64,000 nt of DNA from Spirosoma endbachense (GTDB lineage Bacteria; Bacteroidota; Bacteroidia; Cytophagales; Spirosomataceae), in the NCBI RefSeq assembly GCF_010233585.1, contig NZ_CP045997.1, forward strand, positions 7,433,270 through 7,497,269. The letters are read 5' to 3'. Below the pieces are notes generated by a model, which saw only the letters and a list, made by a program, of their open reading frames with translations, did not search any database and had not been told where the DNA came from. Shown here one piece after another: positions 37,421 through 46,778 of the stretch (positions are counted from its first letter, which is position 1; the number at the start of each line of letters is the position of its first letter). A program made the position numbers and the translations under genes.

Positions 37421-37558
37421 GAGAAAAGTTTTCATGATGTTATATCCAACTCTATAGAGTAGGCAATAATTGTGCCATAATGATTGGTGTAACTCGCTCA
37501 TTGACAGATAAAAGAGGAAAGCTCTGTTTCGCGATAGCCACAAATGCCTTGGCTCACA

Positions 37559-37606
37559 TTCCAGAGTTATCCACATACGCACTATAGTATGTGGATAACT
37601 CTGGAA
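37559..37606. repeat. 20-bp palindrome with two opposed DnaA boxes
   Basis: The arms 37559-37578 and 37587-37606 are perfect reverse complements around an 8-base spacer. Each carries TTATCCACA, the DnaA-box consensus, at 37567-37575 (plus strand) and 37590-37598 (minus strand). There is no T run at either foot, so a terminator is unlikely. It lies 190 bases downstream of the primase-like gene. An origin of an integrated plasmid, a DnaA-binding regulatory site or a chance palindrome are the options. The remaining 37421-37782 shows no gene. Confidence 0.7.
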
Positions 37607-37782
37607 AAGACTTACAGGAGGACTTTAGCTGATTCAGGTACGGTACTCTTTTAACCTGAAACCAGTTGTTTATTAGTATTTTACGCCCCAGGTGAGGAGA
37701 ATCTACAGTATTTTGTTAAAACCAAGTGTGATGATCTGAGACAACTGTAGAACGCTGAAAAGGTAGACCAGTTCCTGAACGC

Positions 37783-38274
37783 CTATATTGGATCTTTTTG
37801 ATATTTATACATTATTGCCCCTTGTAGGGCTGATTGTAGTTTTCTGGCTAGATCGTCCATATACAAAAAGCCCATTCGCTGTAGCGAGGTGTGGCCTTTG
37901 GTGTAAGAAATGAGAACGCTTTTCTCTGAAACTGATTCGTTTCCTTGATAACTAGTATCCAGAATCCGGCCAGTCAGTTTTACAATTCCCGTATTAACCG
38001 ACAACTGCCCTTTAAATACATATCCTTTGCCAGCTAGTGTTGAATTGCTCTCCGAACGCATTAACAAAACGTCACCGTCGGCTGTAAAGGAAATATGCTG
38101 TGACCGCAACACTTCAGTAATGCTTTGGTAGGCATCCTTATCTGCCAGATTCGTAGATAAGACAATTGCATTGGCTCCCTTAAAAGGTCCTGACTGTGCC
38201 CATGAGCCGATCGAAATAGAGCAAACCAGTAAAGCAAGCCAGTGGCTTGATCGTAAATAGAAGAAGTGTTTCAT
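37783..38274 (-). CDS. hypothetical exported protein, 163 aa
   Basis: The signal peptide ends SIGSWAQSG. The mature part includes ANAIVLSTNLADKDAYQSIT, GDVLLMRSESNSTL and GYVFKGQLSVNTGIVKLTGR, then a helical end LYMDDLARKLQSALQGAIMY. This alternation of helix and sheet resembles small periplasmic proteins of Bacteroidota, with no named family I can assign. It is the last of three minus-strand genes; the LytTR regulator gene lies 55 bases upstream, so co-transcription is plausible. Confidence 0.65.
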   Translation of the reverse strand: MKHFFYLRSSHWLALLVCSISIGSWAQSGPFKGANAIVLSTNLADKDAYQSITEVLRSQHISFTADGDVLLMRSESNSTLAGKGYVFKGQLSVNTGIVKLTGRILDTSYQGNESVSEKSVLISYTKGHTSLQRMGFLYMDDLARKLQSALQGAIMYKYQKDPI

Positions 38275-38329
38275 AGAGTTGGGTTACTTGGATTAAAAGG
38301 TTACTCTTCAAAAGCTTTGGTACTTAAAA

Positions 38330-38719
38330 TCAAGCCAACCGGGCAAACGATGCCGCGCTTTCCTGCTGGTTTTGAAGCTGTGCCAGTTTCGCCCGAATTC
38401 CCTGCACCCGTCGCCGGGCAACCATTACAGGACCATCATTGGCTAACATGAATTCTAATGACCGACCATCGAGTCTTTCTATTGACATAATATGACGATG
38501 ATTGATCAAGGTGGATTTATTGGCTCTTAGAAAGCTGGGTAATTGCTTTTCAAACAGCTTTAGCGTCCAACTGGAAACAATGGGGTACTTTTCTCCAAGG
38601 CGATAAATTAATGTATAATTGCCATAGCCCTTACAATGCGTTATAAGTCCAATAGAAATTGGCTTAACGATTCCTGGAATTTTAATTGTCTGATCGGTTT
38701 GGTGTGTTTGCTTGTTCAT
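38330..38719 (-). CDS. stand-alone LytTR DNA-binding regulator
   Basis: The 129-residue protein consists almost only of a LytTR domain (about 25-110). It shows GYGNYTLIYRLGEKYPIVSS, the helix and turn LPSFLRANKSTLINHRHIMS, and the end MVARRRVQGIRAKLAQLQ. LytTR domains bind direct-repeat sites upstream of target genes. It has no receiver domain, so it is not a classical response regulator. The small membrane protein gene lies 143 bases upstream and an exported protein 55 bases downstream, all on the minus strand. It may be controlled by one of them. Confidence 0.88.
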   Translation of the reverse strand: MNKQTHQTDQTIKIPGIVKPISIGLITHCKGYGNYTLIYRLGEKYPIVSSWTLKLFEKQLPSFLRANKSTLINHRHIMSIERLDGRSLEFMLANDGPVMVARRRVQGIRAKLAQLQNQQESAASFARLA

Positions 38720-38862
38720 GGATGGTAGTGAATGATAGGAAACTGAGTACTATTAACTAGTAATAAAGGTCCCGCTTATGGGAAACATGAGGAAGATAAG
38801 CTGATCATGGACAAGCTTAGCTTCAACATTCATAGTAACTGATTGACCAGTAATTGTATCGA

Positions 38863-39069
38863 TTACTGAGCAAGTCTTTTTTTGAAAAAGTCAAATCCAG
38901 CATAGGCGTAAACTAAGACAGCGCTTGTTTTCAGCAGGGTTTCGACATGGTTGGTCGTATAAACTATTGTATTGCAATAGCTTAGGTATTGTGCTGGTGC
39001 GAAAAAGTACCCAAACAGACATATAGTGAAGCTTGTAGCTACACCCAGGATAATCAGTCTCTGTCGCAT
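38863..39069 (-). CDS. small two-helix membrane protein, 68 aa
   Basis: The product has two hydrophobic segments, LIILGVATSFTICLFGYFFA (about 5-25) and LKTSAVLVYAYAGFDFF (about 46-62), between charged ends (MRQR and KKRLAQ). The loop contains YLSYCNTIVYTTNHVETL. Both termini should face the cytoplasm. I do not recognise the family. It lies upstream of the LytTR gene in the same direction. Confidence 0.6.
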   Translation of the reverse strand: MRQRLIILGVATSFTICLFGYFFAPAQYLSYCNTIVYTTNHVETLLKTSAVLVYAYAGFDFFKKRLAQ

Positions 39070-39798
39070 AAAACGGTTAATAGTTGAGGCTTAACTCATT
39101 TCTCTATGATGAGAGAAGGTAGGCTGGACAAAATTTCAATACACAAAATGTTTGCCAGTGGTTTTTACTCAAATGTGCCTGTGTTTGCCAATTCCATTGA
39201 CAAACACATAAAAAATGTTGTGGAAAGCCAATCCAGCCCCATTAATTAGTACGTATATAGCATGAAATTCATGGTTTATCTATAGTTTATATGTATTGGT
39301 GACGGATTGTCAATTTGGGACTTGAGGAGTATTTTCTACACCGGCGACGAACTGTATCTACATACTAAAAATGTATAATTATTTAATTAGTCTAAATTAA
39401 CGGGTAGTCCTATACGTTTTCGATTAAAATATCTATTTCCAATCAGCAAATCCGGAAAATCATAGCCCTATACGATAGCTAATTTTGTACCTGTTGATTG
39501 CTTTTTTGACCGCAGGTACAAGGGCTTAATTTGTTTTTACTGATGCTTGATCAGGTCCGTTAAGGCCGGGCTATACAATTACGTTACGACTCAAGCTGGA
39601 AAATCCAAAAGATCCAGGCGTCAATATAGTGTGTTTGTGTAAGTTTTTGATAATTAACCACTTGTATTGAGTGTAGTTTCTCCATAAGAAATTAGAATAC
39701 CAAAACCCGCTGGTATTTAGGCTTGATGGCAAAAGCATTTAAATTGACTCTGGCTACATGGGCTGTCAACTGGTGTGAAGTGTAGTCAATTCAGCTTT
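39070..39798. other. 729-bp AT-rich gap with one inverted repeat
   Basis: No gene is supported here. TTGTACCTG (39485-39493) and CAGGTACAA (39513-39521) form a 9-bp inverted repeat with a 19-base spacer. A plus-strand TAATTTTG (39480-39487), which fits the -7 promoter consensus, overlaps the left arm. No plus-strand gene follows within the gap, so either an unseen small RNA is made or the match is chance. Confidence 0.35.
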
Positions 39799-41187
39799 TT
39801 ATCTCCTTTTTGCTAATTGCCTGACCAACTGTTTTAGTTCGCGAATCTCTGCCTGCTGCTGCTGGCTGATTTTTTTCAATTGAATACTATACAAAGTCAA
39901 CTCCTCGACCTTCTCTAATAGTTTGGCCTGCATCTTACCGATGTCGACGCCCTGTTTAACGACTTCTTCTGCCGATGGAACACCCGGCAAGTGCTTGTGT
40001 CGGTGAATATAGTGTGCTACTTCATTTAACGATTTTAACTTATAATCGGCAGCAAAGACTTTATCCGACCAGTCGGCCTCTGTCTTCACGGAGAATCGCC
40101 CGGCCTGAGCCAATACAAGCTGTCCTGACTTATTAACAGTCAGGACCTTCTCGGTTGTCGTTAGTTGAGCTGGGCTGTCGGCGGTTATTCGGCTTAAACG
40201 AACCCCTGATTCGTGGTCCGTTCCACTATTCACCTCCAGACGAGTTGTTGGCGCAGCGGTACCAATACCAACGTTGGCATCTTTACCCAGTGAAACCGCA
40301 TTGCTGACAGCTACCTGCGCACCCGCACCTATGGCCGTAGCATTGTGCAGATTTTGGGCAATGGCGTCGGCATTAGCCCCTAAAAACGTATTGCGGGAAC
40401 CGTTGGCATGATTGCCTGTATTATACCCGATATAAACGTTGTCGTCTGCATTAGCACTTCCCGGCCCGGCTCCATTGCCAACAAATGTATTATGGTTCCC
40501 CGTGCTATTGCCCTTTCCGGATGCAGTGCCAAAGAATGTGTTTCCTGTGCCGGTTGTAGTTGTATAACCGGCCTGATAACCAACAAACGTGTTGGAATCC
40601 GCTAGGGCATTATAGCCGGCCTGATAACCCAGGAAGGTGCTTTTCTGACCAGTCTGATTCTTGTAGCCTGCCTTGGAACCGAGCATTACATTGCCTGGAA
40701 CAATATTGTTGTAACCTGCCGAATCACCAATCAGTACATTATAATTCGAATTGTTGGTATATCCTTTGTAGCCCGCAGATGCGCCCATATAGATGTTGTA
40801 AGAACCTTTTGACCGCTCAAGGTCTGAACCAAGCCCACCACCAAAACCAGCATTGACACCAATGGCTATATTTTGATTACCGCTTAACGAGTATCCCGCA
40901 TAGTACCCCAGGTAAGTGTTCTCGTTACCCGTTGTGCGTAAGCCAGCAACGGCACCGATAAGCGTATTGGCAGCACCTCCATTGAGCGTACCTGCGTTTT
41001 GCCCAATGAACACATTGTTTCTTGCCGATGAAACCTGAGCGCCAGCCGCTGAACCAATATAGGTGTTGTTTGAGCCTGGTGTAGCTGATAAGGGTGCCGC
41101 AATGATTAAATTATTTTGCGCCCGAATACCGCCAGAAATGATCAGGCTTAGACTTGCAGCGAAGAGGCTACCGTAAAGGTGTTTCAT
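39799..41187 (-). CDS. tail-fibre-like repeat protein with C-terminal coiled coil
   Basis: The 462-residue protein has a signal peptide (ISGGIRAQ). About 15 short repeats of the form NTYIGxxAGxxxxxGxxN follow (residues 35-290), as in YadA-type heads and related Bacteroidota surface proteins. Then GKDANVGIGTAAPTTRLEVN leads to a conserved C-terminal block: ADYKLKSLNEVAHYIHRHKH, LPGVPSAEEVVKQGVDIGKM, and a coiled coil LLEKVEELTLYSIQLKK. This fits a trimeric fibre, with the tail acting as a trimerisation or chaperone segment by analogy with tail-fibre proteins. A decayed copy of its end is at 3145-3349. The 172 bases to the next gene upstream show no clear promoter. Confidence 0.75.
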   Translation of the reverse strand: MKHLYGSLFAASLSLIISGGIRAQNNLIIAAPLSATPGSNNTYIGSAAGAQVSSARNNVFIGQNAGTLNGGAANTLIGAVAGLRTTGNENTYLGYYAGYSLSGNQNIAIGVNAGFGGGLGSDLERSKGSYNIYMGASAGYKGYTNNSNYNVLIGDSAGYNNIVPGNVMLGSKAGYKNQTGQKSTFLGYQAGYNALADSNTFVGYQAGYTTTTGTGNTFFGTASGKGNSTGNHNTFVGNGAGPGSANADDNVYIGYNTGNHANGSRNTFLGANADAIAQNLHNATAIGAGAQVAVSNAVSLGKDANVGIGTAAPTTRLEVNSGTDHESGVRLSRITADSPAQLTTTEKVLTVNKSGQLVLAQAGRFSVKTEADWSDKVFAADYKLKSLNEVAHYIHRHKHLPGVPSAEEVVKQGVDIGKMQAKLLEKVEELTLYSIQLKKISQQQQAEIRELKQLVRQLAKRR

Positions 41188-41359
41188 GAAGTGTTGACAG
41201 AATGTGGGAAGAAAGATAAGCTAACTGCAAAATAGCTAACCGAACCGCTTCTGCCAAGTAGTAGTATCTTAATTGACCGATAAATTATGATTACTGGAAA
41301 GTGGTTACAATTAATAAGGGCATCTGACTGATTTTTACAAGCCTGATTTTCCAGTGGCC

Positions 41360-42886
41360 TTAGCGAAGCAGACTAATCGATCCTTGTTTCTGACCGGGTT
41401 TCACAACATGATGCTGGCTCAATCGATATTGAATTCGCCATGTATAGACGCCTATCTGGCAAATGGCACCCTGGAAATAACCATCCCATTGAAAAGGCGC
41501 CTTGCTGGTTGTAAAAATTAGCTCGCCCCACCGATTAAAAATAGAGAGCGATGTGATCATAATATCACCACAACCATATGCTAAAAAAACATCGTTCAAT
41601 CCGTCACCATTGGGCGTAAACAAATCAGGGGTGTATAAAACACAGTCGCATGCACCGTAGGAAATCTCGATAGAGTCTGTAACCGTCGCGCACTCATTCT
41701 GAACGGTTGCGAAAAAGATTCCAGAGTTATTTACGGTCCTTTCCGGTGTTAGAAATTGGTCTTGCCAGGCAAATTGGCCGTTGACAGCAATGGGTTTAAT
41801 GGTGAACTGTTGAGCACCACAGAGCTCTTTGTCTGGCCCTAAATCTAACTGTGGCGGTTCGATGTAGCGAACCCGAATGCTATCCGTAACGATGCAGCTT
41901 GCCTGCGTAACCCGAACACTATACTGGCCCGCCTGCGTGACCAGAAATGTATTCTGCGAAGAACCATCCTGCCAATAATCTTTGGAAGCTGAATTCTGGG
42001 GAACTTTCAGCGTAAGTGTTTGGCCATTGCAAAGGGTAGTATCGGGCCCCAGATCAAAATCAAGGTTATAGTCAATCGAAATGGTATCGTGCAGAATTTT
42101 ACAGGCTGTGGTTACTTTAACGAAGTAGGTTCCCGGCTTTTTCACTAACAGTGTAGGCTGGGTGCTGCCATCGTTCCAAAGATAATCGGTAGCACCGGGC
42201 GTTTGGGCATTGAGCCGATAAGTGCTGTTTTTGCCGCATAAAGTTGTATCTCTGCCTAAATCAAGCTTGATCGGTACAAGCAGAATATCATCAATGAAAA
42301 GGTAATAAAAGCCTAGTAAAGGCGGTTCTTTGTAGAAGCTTCCAATGGTTGCATATTGTTCTCCTCCTCGCGCGCTGATAGTGCCTGATACTTGCTGCCA
42401 CTTCAAGGCTGGGGTGCTGGTTGTAAGGTGACTATCAATAAATTGCGGATTGACACTCAATAAATCGGTTGTTGCAGTTTGAGTAGGCTGAGCAGAAAAA
42501 TAAGCTCCGAGTGTCTGGGCAAGAAACTTACTTGGTGTTTCCAGGGCAACGTACATCTCAAAGTAATAACACTCATTGGCGATTAATGGCTTCAGGAGTG
42601 GTACCGACATGTATTCAGACCAGCCCCGATCTAAAAACAGATGCCCTAACCCGTTGCCTGTATGAGGTGGTAAGGCCATCTGTCCAGTCTGAAAACACTC
42701 ATGATAAAAATCGGGGGTTGCTCTGGTAGGATTAAACCAGGGAATTGCTTCGGAAAGAAGATTGTCCTGGCGGGGGCAGTTTCTATAACTTTCAAAGCTT
42801 CCATTTGGAATAAGATTTTGCCCCATAGCATTTGTAGTGATAAAGGCTAGGGATAAGACCAACATCCAAACAGGTTTTCCTTTCAT
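41360..42886 (-). CDS. T9SS type B (CHU_C / gliding-motility C-terminal) surface protein
   Basis: The 508-residue protein has a signal peptide (FITTNAMGQ) and an N-terminal carbohydrate-binding-like region (NLIPNGSFESYRNCPRQD to about residue 205). Three PKD-like modules follow, marked LDLGRDTTLCG, FDLGPDTTLCN and LDLGPDKELCG. The C-terminal sorting domain has FTPNGDGLNDVFLAYGCG, LSIFNRWGELIFTTS, WDG and GVYTWRIQYR, the CHU_C / gliding-motility-associated signature. It should leave the cell by T9SS and remain on the surface. Adhesion or gliding is the usual guess for such proteins. Confidence 0.88.
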   Translation of the reverse strand: MKGKPVWMLVLSLAFITTNAMGQNLIPNGSFESYRNCPRQDNLLSEAIPWFNPTRATPDFYHECFQTGQMALPPHTGNGLGHLFLDRGWSEYMSVPLLKPLIANECYYFEMYVALETPSKFLAQTLGAYFSAQPTQTATTDLLSVNPQFIDSHLTTSTPALKWQQVSGTISARGGEQYATIGSFYKEPPLLGFYYLFIDDILLVPIKLDLGRDTTLCGKNSTYRLNAQTPGATDYLWNDGSTQPTLLVKKPGTYFVKVTTACKILHDTISIDYNLDFDLGPDTTLCNGQTLTLKVPQNSASKDYWQDGSSQNTFLVTQAGQYSVRVTQASCIVTDSIRVRYIEPPQLDLGPDKELCGAQQFTIKPIAVNGQFAWQDQFLTPERTVNNSGIFFATVQNECATVTDSIEISYGACDCVLYTPDLFTPNGDGLNDVFLAYGCGDIMITSLSIFNRWGELIFTTSKAPFQWDGYFQGAICQIGVYTWRIQYRLSQHHVVKPGQKQGSISLLR

Positions 42887-43343
42887 ATCTTGTGTAAACT
42901 ATACCTAGTCCTGAATGGATATCTTTAAATCATTGAATTATATATAGCTAAAGTACAGAATTTAACTCAATACGAGCATTGACCAGAAATGGTTGCTTAC
43001 GCTTTGGTCCACTGCGCTTCTTTGTCGACGTTGAAAAGACATAGATTGGCTATCAAGTTGATATATAGTCCAATAAAACTACCGATTAATAAATTTAAAT
43101 AATTGATTCTTAATTTTTTTAAAAACTAATTCTTGCACGTTCTGGAGATGTAACAGTATTCTGCCAATACTTAATAATACTTTATCAATAAGTAGATAAA
43201 ACAATACACGTATATAATGTACTTACAATAGGTGTATAAACACACGTTGATGTGTAACCATCATTTTACTTAATAAATCCAGGTTATATTTGTTATCGTA
43301 AACTATACGTACCCATACTTGAAAAGTTATTTACGCACTTCTT
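42887..43343. other. 457-bp AT-rich divergent promoter region
   Basis: The gap separates the minus-strand CHU_C gene and the plus-strand sigma factor gene, so both promoters must lie here. A TATATTTG element at 43285 fits the sigma factor side. I saw no gene or long repeat. Confidence 0.5.
43285..43292 (+). promoter_or_regulatory. -7 promoter element TATATTTG before the ECF sigma gene
   Basis: A perfect TAnnTTTG match lies 51 bases upstream of the sigma factor ATG at 43344. The -33 position has no clear TTTG. Confidence 0.45.
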
Positions 43344-43895
43344 ATGAGAAAGGCTAAACTAGCCGATGAGCAACTGGTGAAACATTACCAGGATACCAGT
43401 TCAGATGATTCCTTTGAGATGCTTTATAGTCGATATGTCAGCAAAGTTTATCAAAAATGCCTGTCTATCACTAAAGATTCCGAATCGGCCCAGGACTATA
43501 CACAGGACATTTTCATTAAAGTATTTAATAAGTTAGATACCTTTCAGAACCGGTCAACATTTTCGACCTGGTTATATTCGGTTTCACACCATTATTGCCT
43601 GGATCAGCTCCGATTAAATAAGCGGCTCAGCACCGAAACACTATCGGATGAAGTTATCAATGGTGTGTCGGAATCTGACTCTCCCGAATCAGTAGATAAT
43701 CAACTCCAGATGCTGGAAGGGGTAATGAGTGAGTTATCGGCTGAGGAAGTGAAATTACTGCGTCTGAAACATGAGCAGGGGTTATCCATTAAAGAGATTA
43801 GTCATCAATACAACATTTCGGAGAGTGCGGTGAAGATGCGCTTAAAACGCACACGGGATAGGCTACAGGAATTGTACCTGCGCCATTATTCGTAA
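43344..43895 (+). CDS. ECF-type RNA polymerase sigma factor
   Basis: The 183-residue protein has sigma region 2 (about 25-92; SAQDYTQDIFIKVFNKLDTF and STFSTWLYSVSHHYCLDQLR) and region 4 (about 128-178; LSAEEVKLLRLKHEQGLSIK and SESAVKMRLKRTRDRL). Region 3 is absent, as in ECF sigma factors. No anti-sigma gene follows, so either it lies elsewhere or control is transcriptional. A hairpin terminator lies 103 bases downstream. The region between 44027 and 44252 has no gene I would support. Confidence 0.95.
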   Translation: MRKAKLADEQLVKHYQDTSSDDSFEMLYSRYVSKVYQKCLSITKDSESAQDYTQDIFIKVFNKLDTFQNRSTFSTWLYSVSHHYCLDQLRLNKRLSTETLSDEVINGVSESDSPESVDNQLQMLEGVMSELSAEEVKLLRLKHEQGLSIKEISHQYNISESAVKMRLKRTRDRLQELYLRHYS

Positions 43896-43997
43896 ATGCA
43901 GTATGACTTACGCTGGGATTTACAGATTCCAAACTATTGATCTGCTAAGAAATACGAACAAATCCTGCAAGATTAGTTGACGTAGATAATTCGCAAA

Positions 43998-44026
43998 AAA
44001 CGTCAGCTCTAGCAAAGCTGACGTTT
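43998..44026 (+). terminator. hairpin terminator after the sigma factor gene
   Basis: AAACGTCAGCT (43998-44008) pairs perfectly with AGCTGACGTTT (44016-44026) across a 7-base loop. The T run is only three bases. Confidence 0.65.
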
Positions 44027-44252
44027 CCTATAACCTTTATGAGAAGAAACCTACAGGCTTCCGAAACAAAGAAGCTGGAAACCAGCCTGATGTTGCACGG
44101 CAGCCATGCATTTAGTACCAGCGGACAGGTTTGGGGATAAACGGTAATAAGTTTGAGCGAAATTGGCTTTGCATCTGGCTGAATAGAGCGGATTCCTGCC
44201 CACAGAAATTGTCAAAAGCCTACTCAGTTTCCGGCCATGAAAAGTAGGTAGT

Positions 44253-45713
44253 TTATTGCCGACGGATTACCAGAAAAATAATGCCCAATCCTGCCAACGG
44301 AATTAGAGGGTCGAGCAATGAGCCGCCGGAGCCGAAAGCCAGGTTAATGAGGGCGATCAGTATGCCACCCACAGCCCAGGTAAGGCTGGTCGGAATAGAC
44401 CAGGTCATAATTTGCTGATTCACATCAGTAATGCCCATCATGCGGTTGACGACCCAGAACAGGCTGTCGTTAAAGTAACTGAAGAAGAATGACCCTATTA
44501 CAGCGGCCTGAGCGGCAAACAACATATTCATGCCTGGTACCTGCATAAGAATAGGCGCTGTAATTGAAGCCGACGTAATCATGGCAACCGTACCAGAGCC
44601 TTGAATCAGACGGATTACGGTCGCTACCAGAAATGGGATCATGATGGGCGAAAAAGGCAGTTTCGCGATCAGGGCCGCGAGTTGAGTACCTGTGCCCGTT
44701 TCCCGTACAACAAATCCCAAAGCTCCACCAGCGCCGGTCACCATCAAAATAATTCCCGCTGATTGAAGCCCTTCTTCCAGACGTGCCGACGATTGATGAC
44801 GATCAAGATAAGGAACTAACGTATATACAGCGAGCAAGGTGCTGATACAGAGTGCAATGATGGGCGTCCCGACGAACATAATTACCTCTACAAGCAATTG
44901 TAATACGGATAATTCGCTCGTAGCGGGTGGTGGTAAAAGGGTGATCATTGCCTTGATAATGATCAGTAAAATGGGAACAACGATAGGCAACAGCGAAAGC
45001 GTTAAGGTCGGCAATGGACGATCTGCTTTCTCACTAAGGTAGGTGTCGTGGATCGTTTTTAACGTTTCGTCAGTGAGTATTTCGTCAGAAAAGTCAACAT
45101 ATTTTTTCCCAAGCCATTGCCCGTATAGAATGAATGTTATCGTGCAGGGAATAGCCAACAGCATCCCTAACAACATCATGGCGCCTACATCTACATTAAA
45201 CAACCCGGCTACACCCAATGGGCCGGGTGTTGGCGGTACCATGGTATGAGTAACCACAAGGCCACCGGCCAGTGCAACACCCAGGGTCAATAATGAGCGA
45301 TTCCCTTTTTTGGATAAGGCTTTGGCGATAGGAAACAGGATGACAAAAGCAGAGTCGGCAAAGATCGGAATGCTGACGAAATAGCCGGTCATGGCCAGAG
45401 CCCACTCTTCTTTTCGATTGCCCAGCCACTTGATAAATGAATAGGCGATCTGCTCGGCTGCTCCAGAAACCTCCAGAATTCGTCCCATCATGACACCCAG
45501 CCCGATAATGATACCAATTGTGCCGAGGGTGGCCCCAAAGCCTTTGGTAATCGCATCGAGTGTTTCACTTACCGACATCCCTCCGGTTAGCCCGGCTATG
45601 CAGGCAGCCATGATCATGGCAATCAGCGGATGCACTTTGGTGCGTAATACCAGAAAAATAAGAACAAAAACGGCAACAGCTAGCCCAACAATGGGAACGG
45701 AAAGATGGGACAT
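44253..45713 (-). CDS. GntP-family sugar acid permease
   Basis: The 486-residue integral membrane protein has about 12 or more hydrophobic segments. GntP markers include LRTKVHPLIAMIMAACIAGL, GLGVMMGRILEVSGAAEQIA, FVSIPIFADSAFVILFPIAK, THTMVPPTPGPLGVAGLFN and QGSGTVAMITSASITAPILM. The family carries gluconate and related sugar acids with protons across the inner membrane. The neighbours suggest that a four-carbon acid such as erythronate or threonate is carried. The start at ATG 45713 (MSHLSVPIVGLAVAV) is preferred: it lies just after the dehydrogenase stop at 45718, whereas a start at 45785 would overlap that gene. Confidence 0.9.
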   Translation of the reverse strand: MSHLSVPIVGLAVAVFVLIFLVLRTKVHPLIAMIMAACIAGLTGGMSVSETLDAITKGFGATLGTIGIIIGLGVMMGRILEVSGAAEQIAYSFIKWLGNRKEEWALAMTGYFVSIPIFADSAFVILFPIAKALSKKGNRSLLTLGVALAGGLVVTHTMVPPTPGPLGVAGLFNVDVGAMMLLGMLLAIPCTITFILYGQWLGKKYVDFSDEILTDETLKTIHDTYLSEKADRPLPTLTLSLLPIVVPILLIIIKAMITLLPPPATSELSVLQLLVEVIMFVGTPIIALCISTLLAVYTLVPYLDRHQSSARLEEGLQSAGIILMVTGAGGALGFVVRETGTGTQLAALIAKLPFSPIMIPFLVATVIRLIQGSGTVAMITSASITAPILMQVPGMNMLFAAQAAVIGSFFFSYFNDSLFWVVNRMMGITDVNQQIMTWSIPTSLTWAVGGILIALINLAFGSGGSLLDPLIPLAGLGIIFLVIRRQ

Positions 45714-45717
45714 TTGC

Positions 45718-46665
45718 CTACACTTTGTTCTGAGCGATGAATTGAGTGATAAACTGATCAAAATGGCCGTCGACCTCGAACCCAAGCGCCAGAGCCCGGG
45801 TATTGTCCATTACCGTAGGCCAACTGAGTACGATTGCATTGATAGCCGGATCAGGCTTGAATTGGATCCTGGCCAGCGTTTCTTTGTCCGTAACGCGCTC
45901 AAGCGATTCGAGCATCTGTTGTACGGTTACACTAATTCCGGGCAGGTTTACCGTGCGCCATTCCCCAAAGACAGCGCCATCCAGAGATGCTCCTTTGATA
46001 ATATTCTGAATGATCGTATCGGGGCTCGACACTAAAACTGGAAGCTCAGGCGCTACGGGACAAATAGCCTCTTCACCGTTAATGGGTTCCCGTATGATGC
46101 TGCTGACAAACGAGGAAGCGGCCAGATTGGGTCGGCCGGGCCGAACGCAGATGGTTGGTAAACGCAATACCCGCCCGTCCACAAAGTTTTTGCGGGTATA
46201 GTCATTGATGAGCAATTCTCCAATGGCTTTTTGGGCACCATAAGACGAATGTGGGGTCACCACGGTTGCTTCATTGACGAGAGCTGGCAACGAACCACCA
46301 TATACGGCAAGAGAACTGGCAAACACAAACCGAATCCCCTGACGTTGGTGACGGCATGCTTCCAGGAGCTGCCGGGTAATATCGAGATTTACTTTCCAGC
46401 CCAGATCGAAGTCCTTTTCTGCATGACTGCTTACCACAGCAGCAAGATGGAAAATGATCCCGGTTTTAGCCGTGATCAGATTTCTGGCCGCATCGCCTTC
46501 CGAAAGGTCGGCTTGTTGACAAGTGATCCTGGTGTCGTTGCCAGGATTAGCAGGCATCACTATATCGACCAGAAGTAACTCATCAAAGATGAAAGAACTG
46601 CTTAGGAGCGCTTTCGCCAGTCGTTGGCCCAGAAAGCCTGCTCCACCTGTTATAATTAGTTGCAT
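45718..46665 (-). CDS. denD: NAD-dependent sugar acid dehydrogenase, DenD-like
   Basis: The 315-residue protein is an extended short-chain dehydrogenase. The Rossmann motif is TGGAGFLG at the N-terminus, and the catalytic set is SSLAVYGG (Ser), YGAQK (Tyr and Lys). It resembles D-erythronate dehydrogenase (DenD), which oxidises D-erythronate to the 2-oxo acid with NAD. That assignment rests on sequence and on the neighbouring permease and DUF1537 kinase; the kinase acts on a later intermediate in known pathways. The gene is directly upstream of the permease with 4 bases between, so the two form an operon. It diverges from the kinase gene over 113 bases. Confidence 0.75.
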   Translation of the reverse strand: MQLIITGGAGFLGQRLAKALLSSSFIFDELLLVDIVMPANPGNDTRITCQQADLSEGDAARNLITAKTGIIFHLAAVVSSHAEKDFDLGWKVNLDITRQLLEACRHQRQGIRFVFASSLAVYGGSLPALVNEATVVTPHSSYGAQKAIGELLINDYTRKNFVDGRVLRLPTICVRPGRPNLAASSFVSSIIREPINGEEAICPVAPELPVLVSSPDTIIQNIIKGASLDGAVFGEWRTVNLPGISVTVQQMLESLERVTDKETLARIQFKPDPAINAIVLSWPTVMDNTRALALGFEVDGHFDQFITQFIAQNKV

Positions 46666-46778
46666 AGATTTAAATCCTTATAAAGTAGGTTTAACCGAAA
46701 ACCTCCTATTAACTACTGTAAAGTCCGAAATTCAATGCGTCTTTTTCCGCTGAACCAGACGCATAAAAGCCTGAAAAA

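Noticed and set aside
44039..44140. 33-codon frame starting just after the sigma factor terminator
   Set aside because: No promoter of its own and no conserved motif; chance frame.
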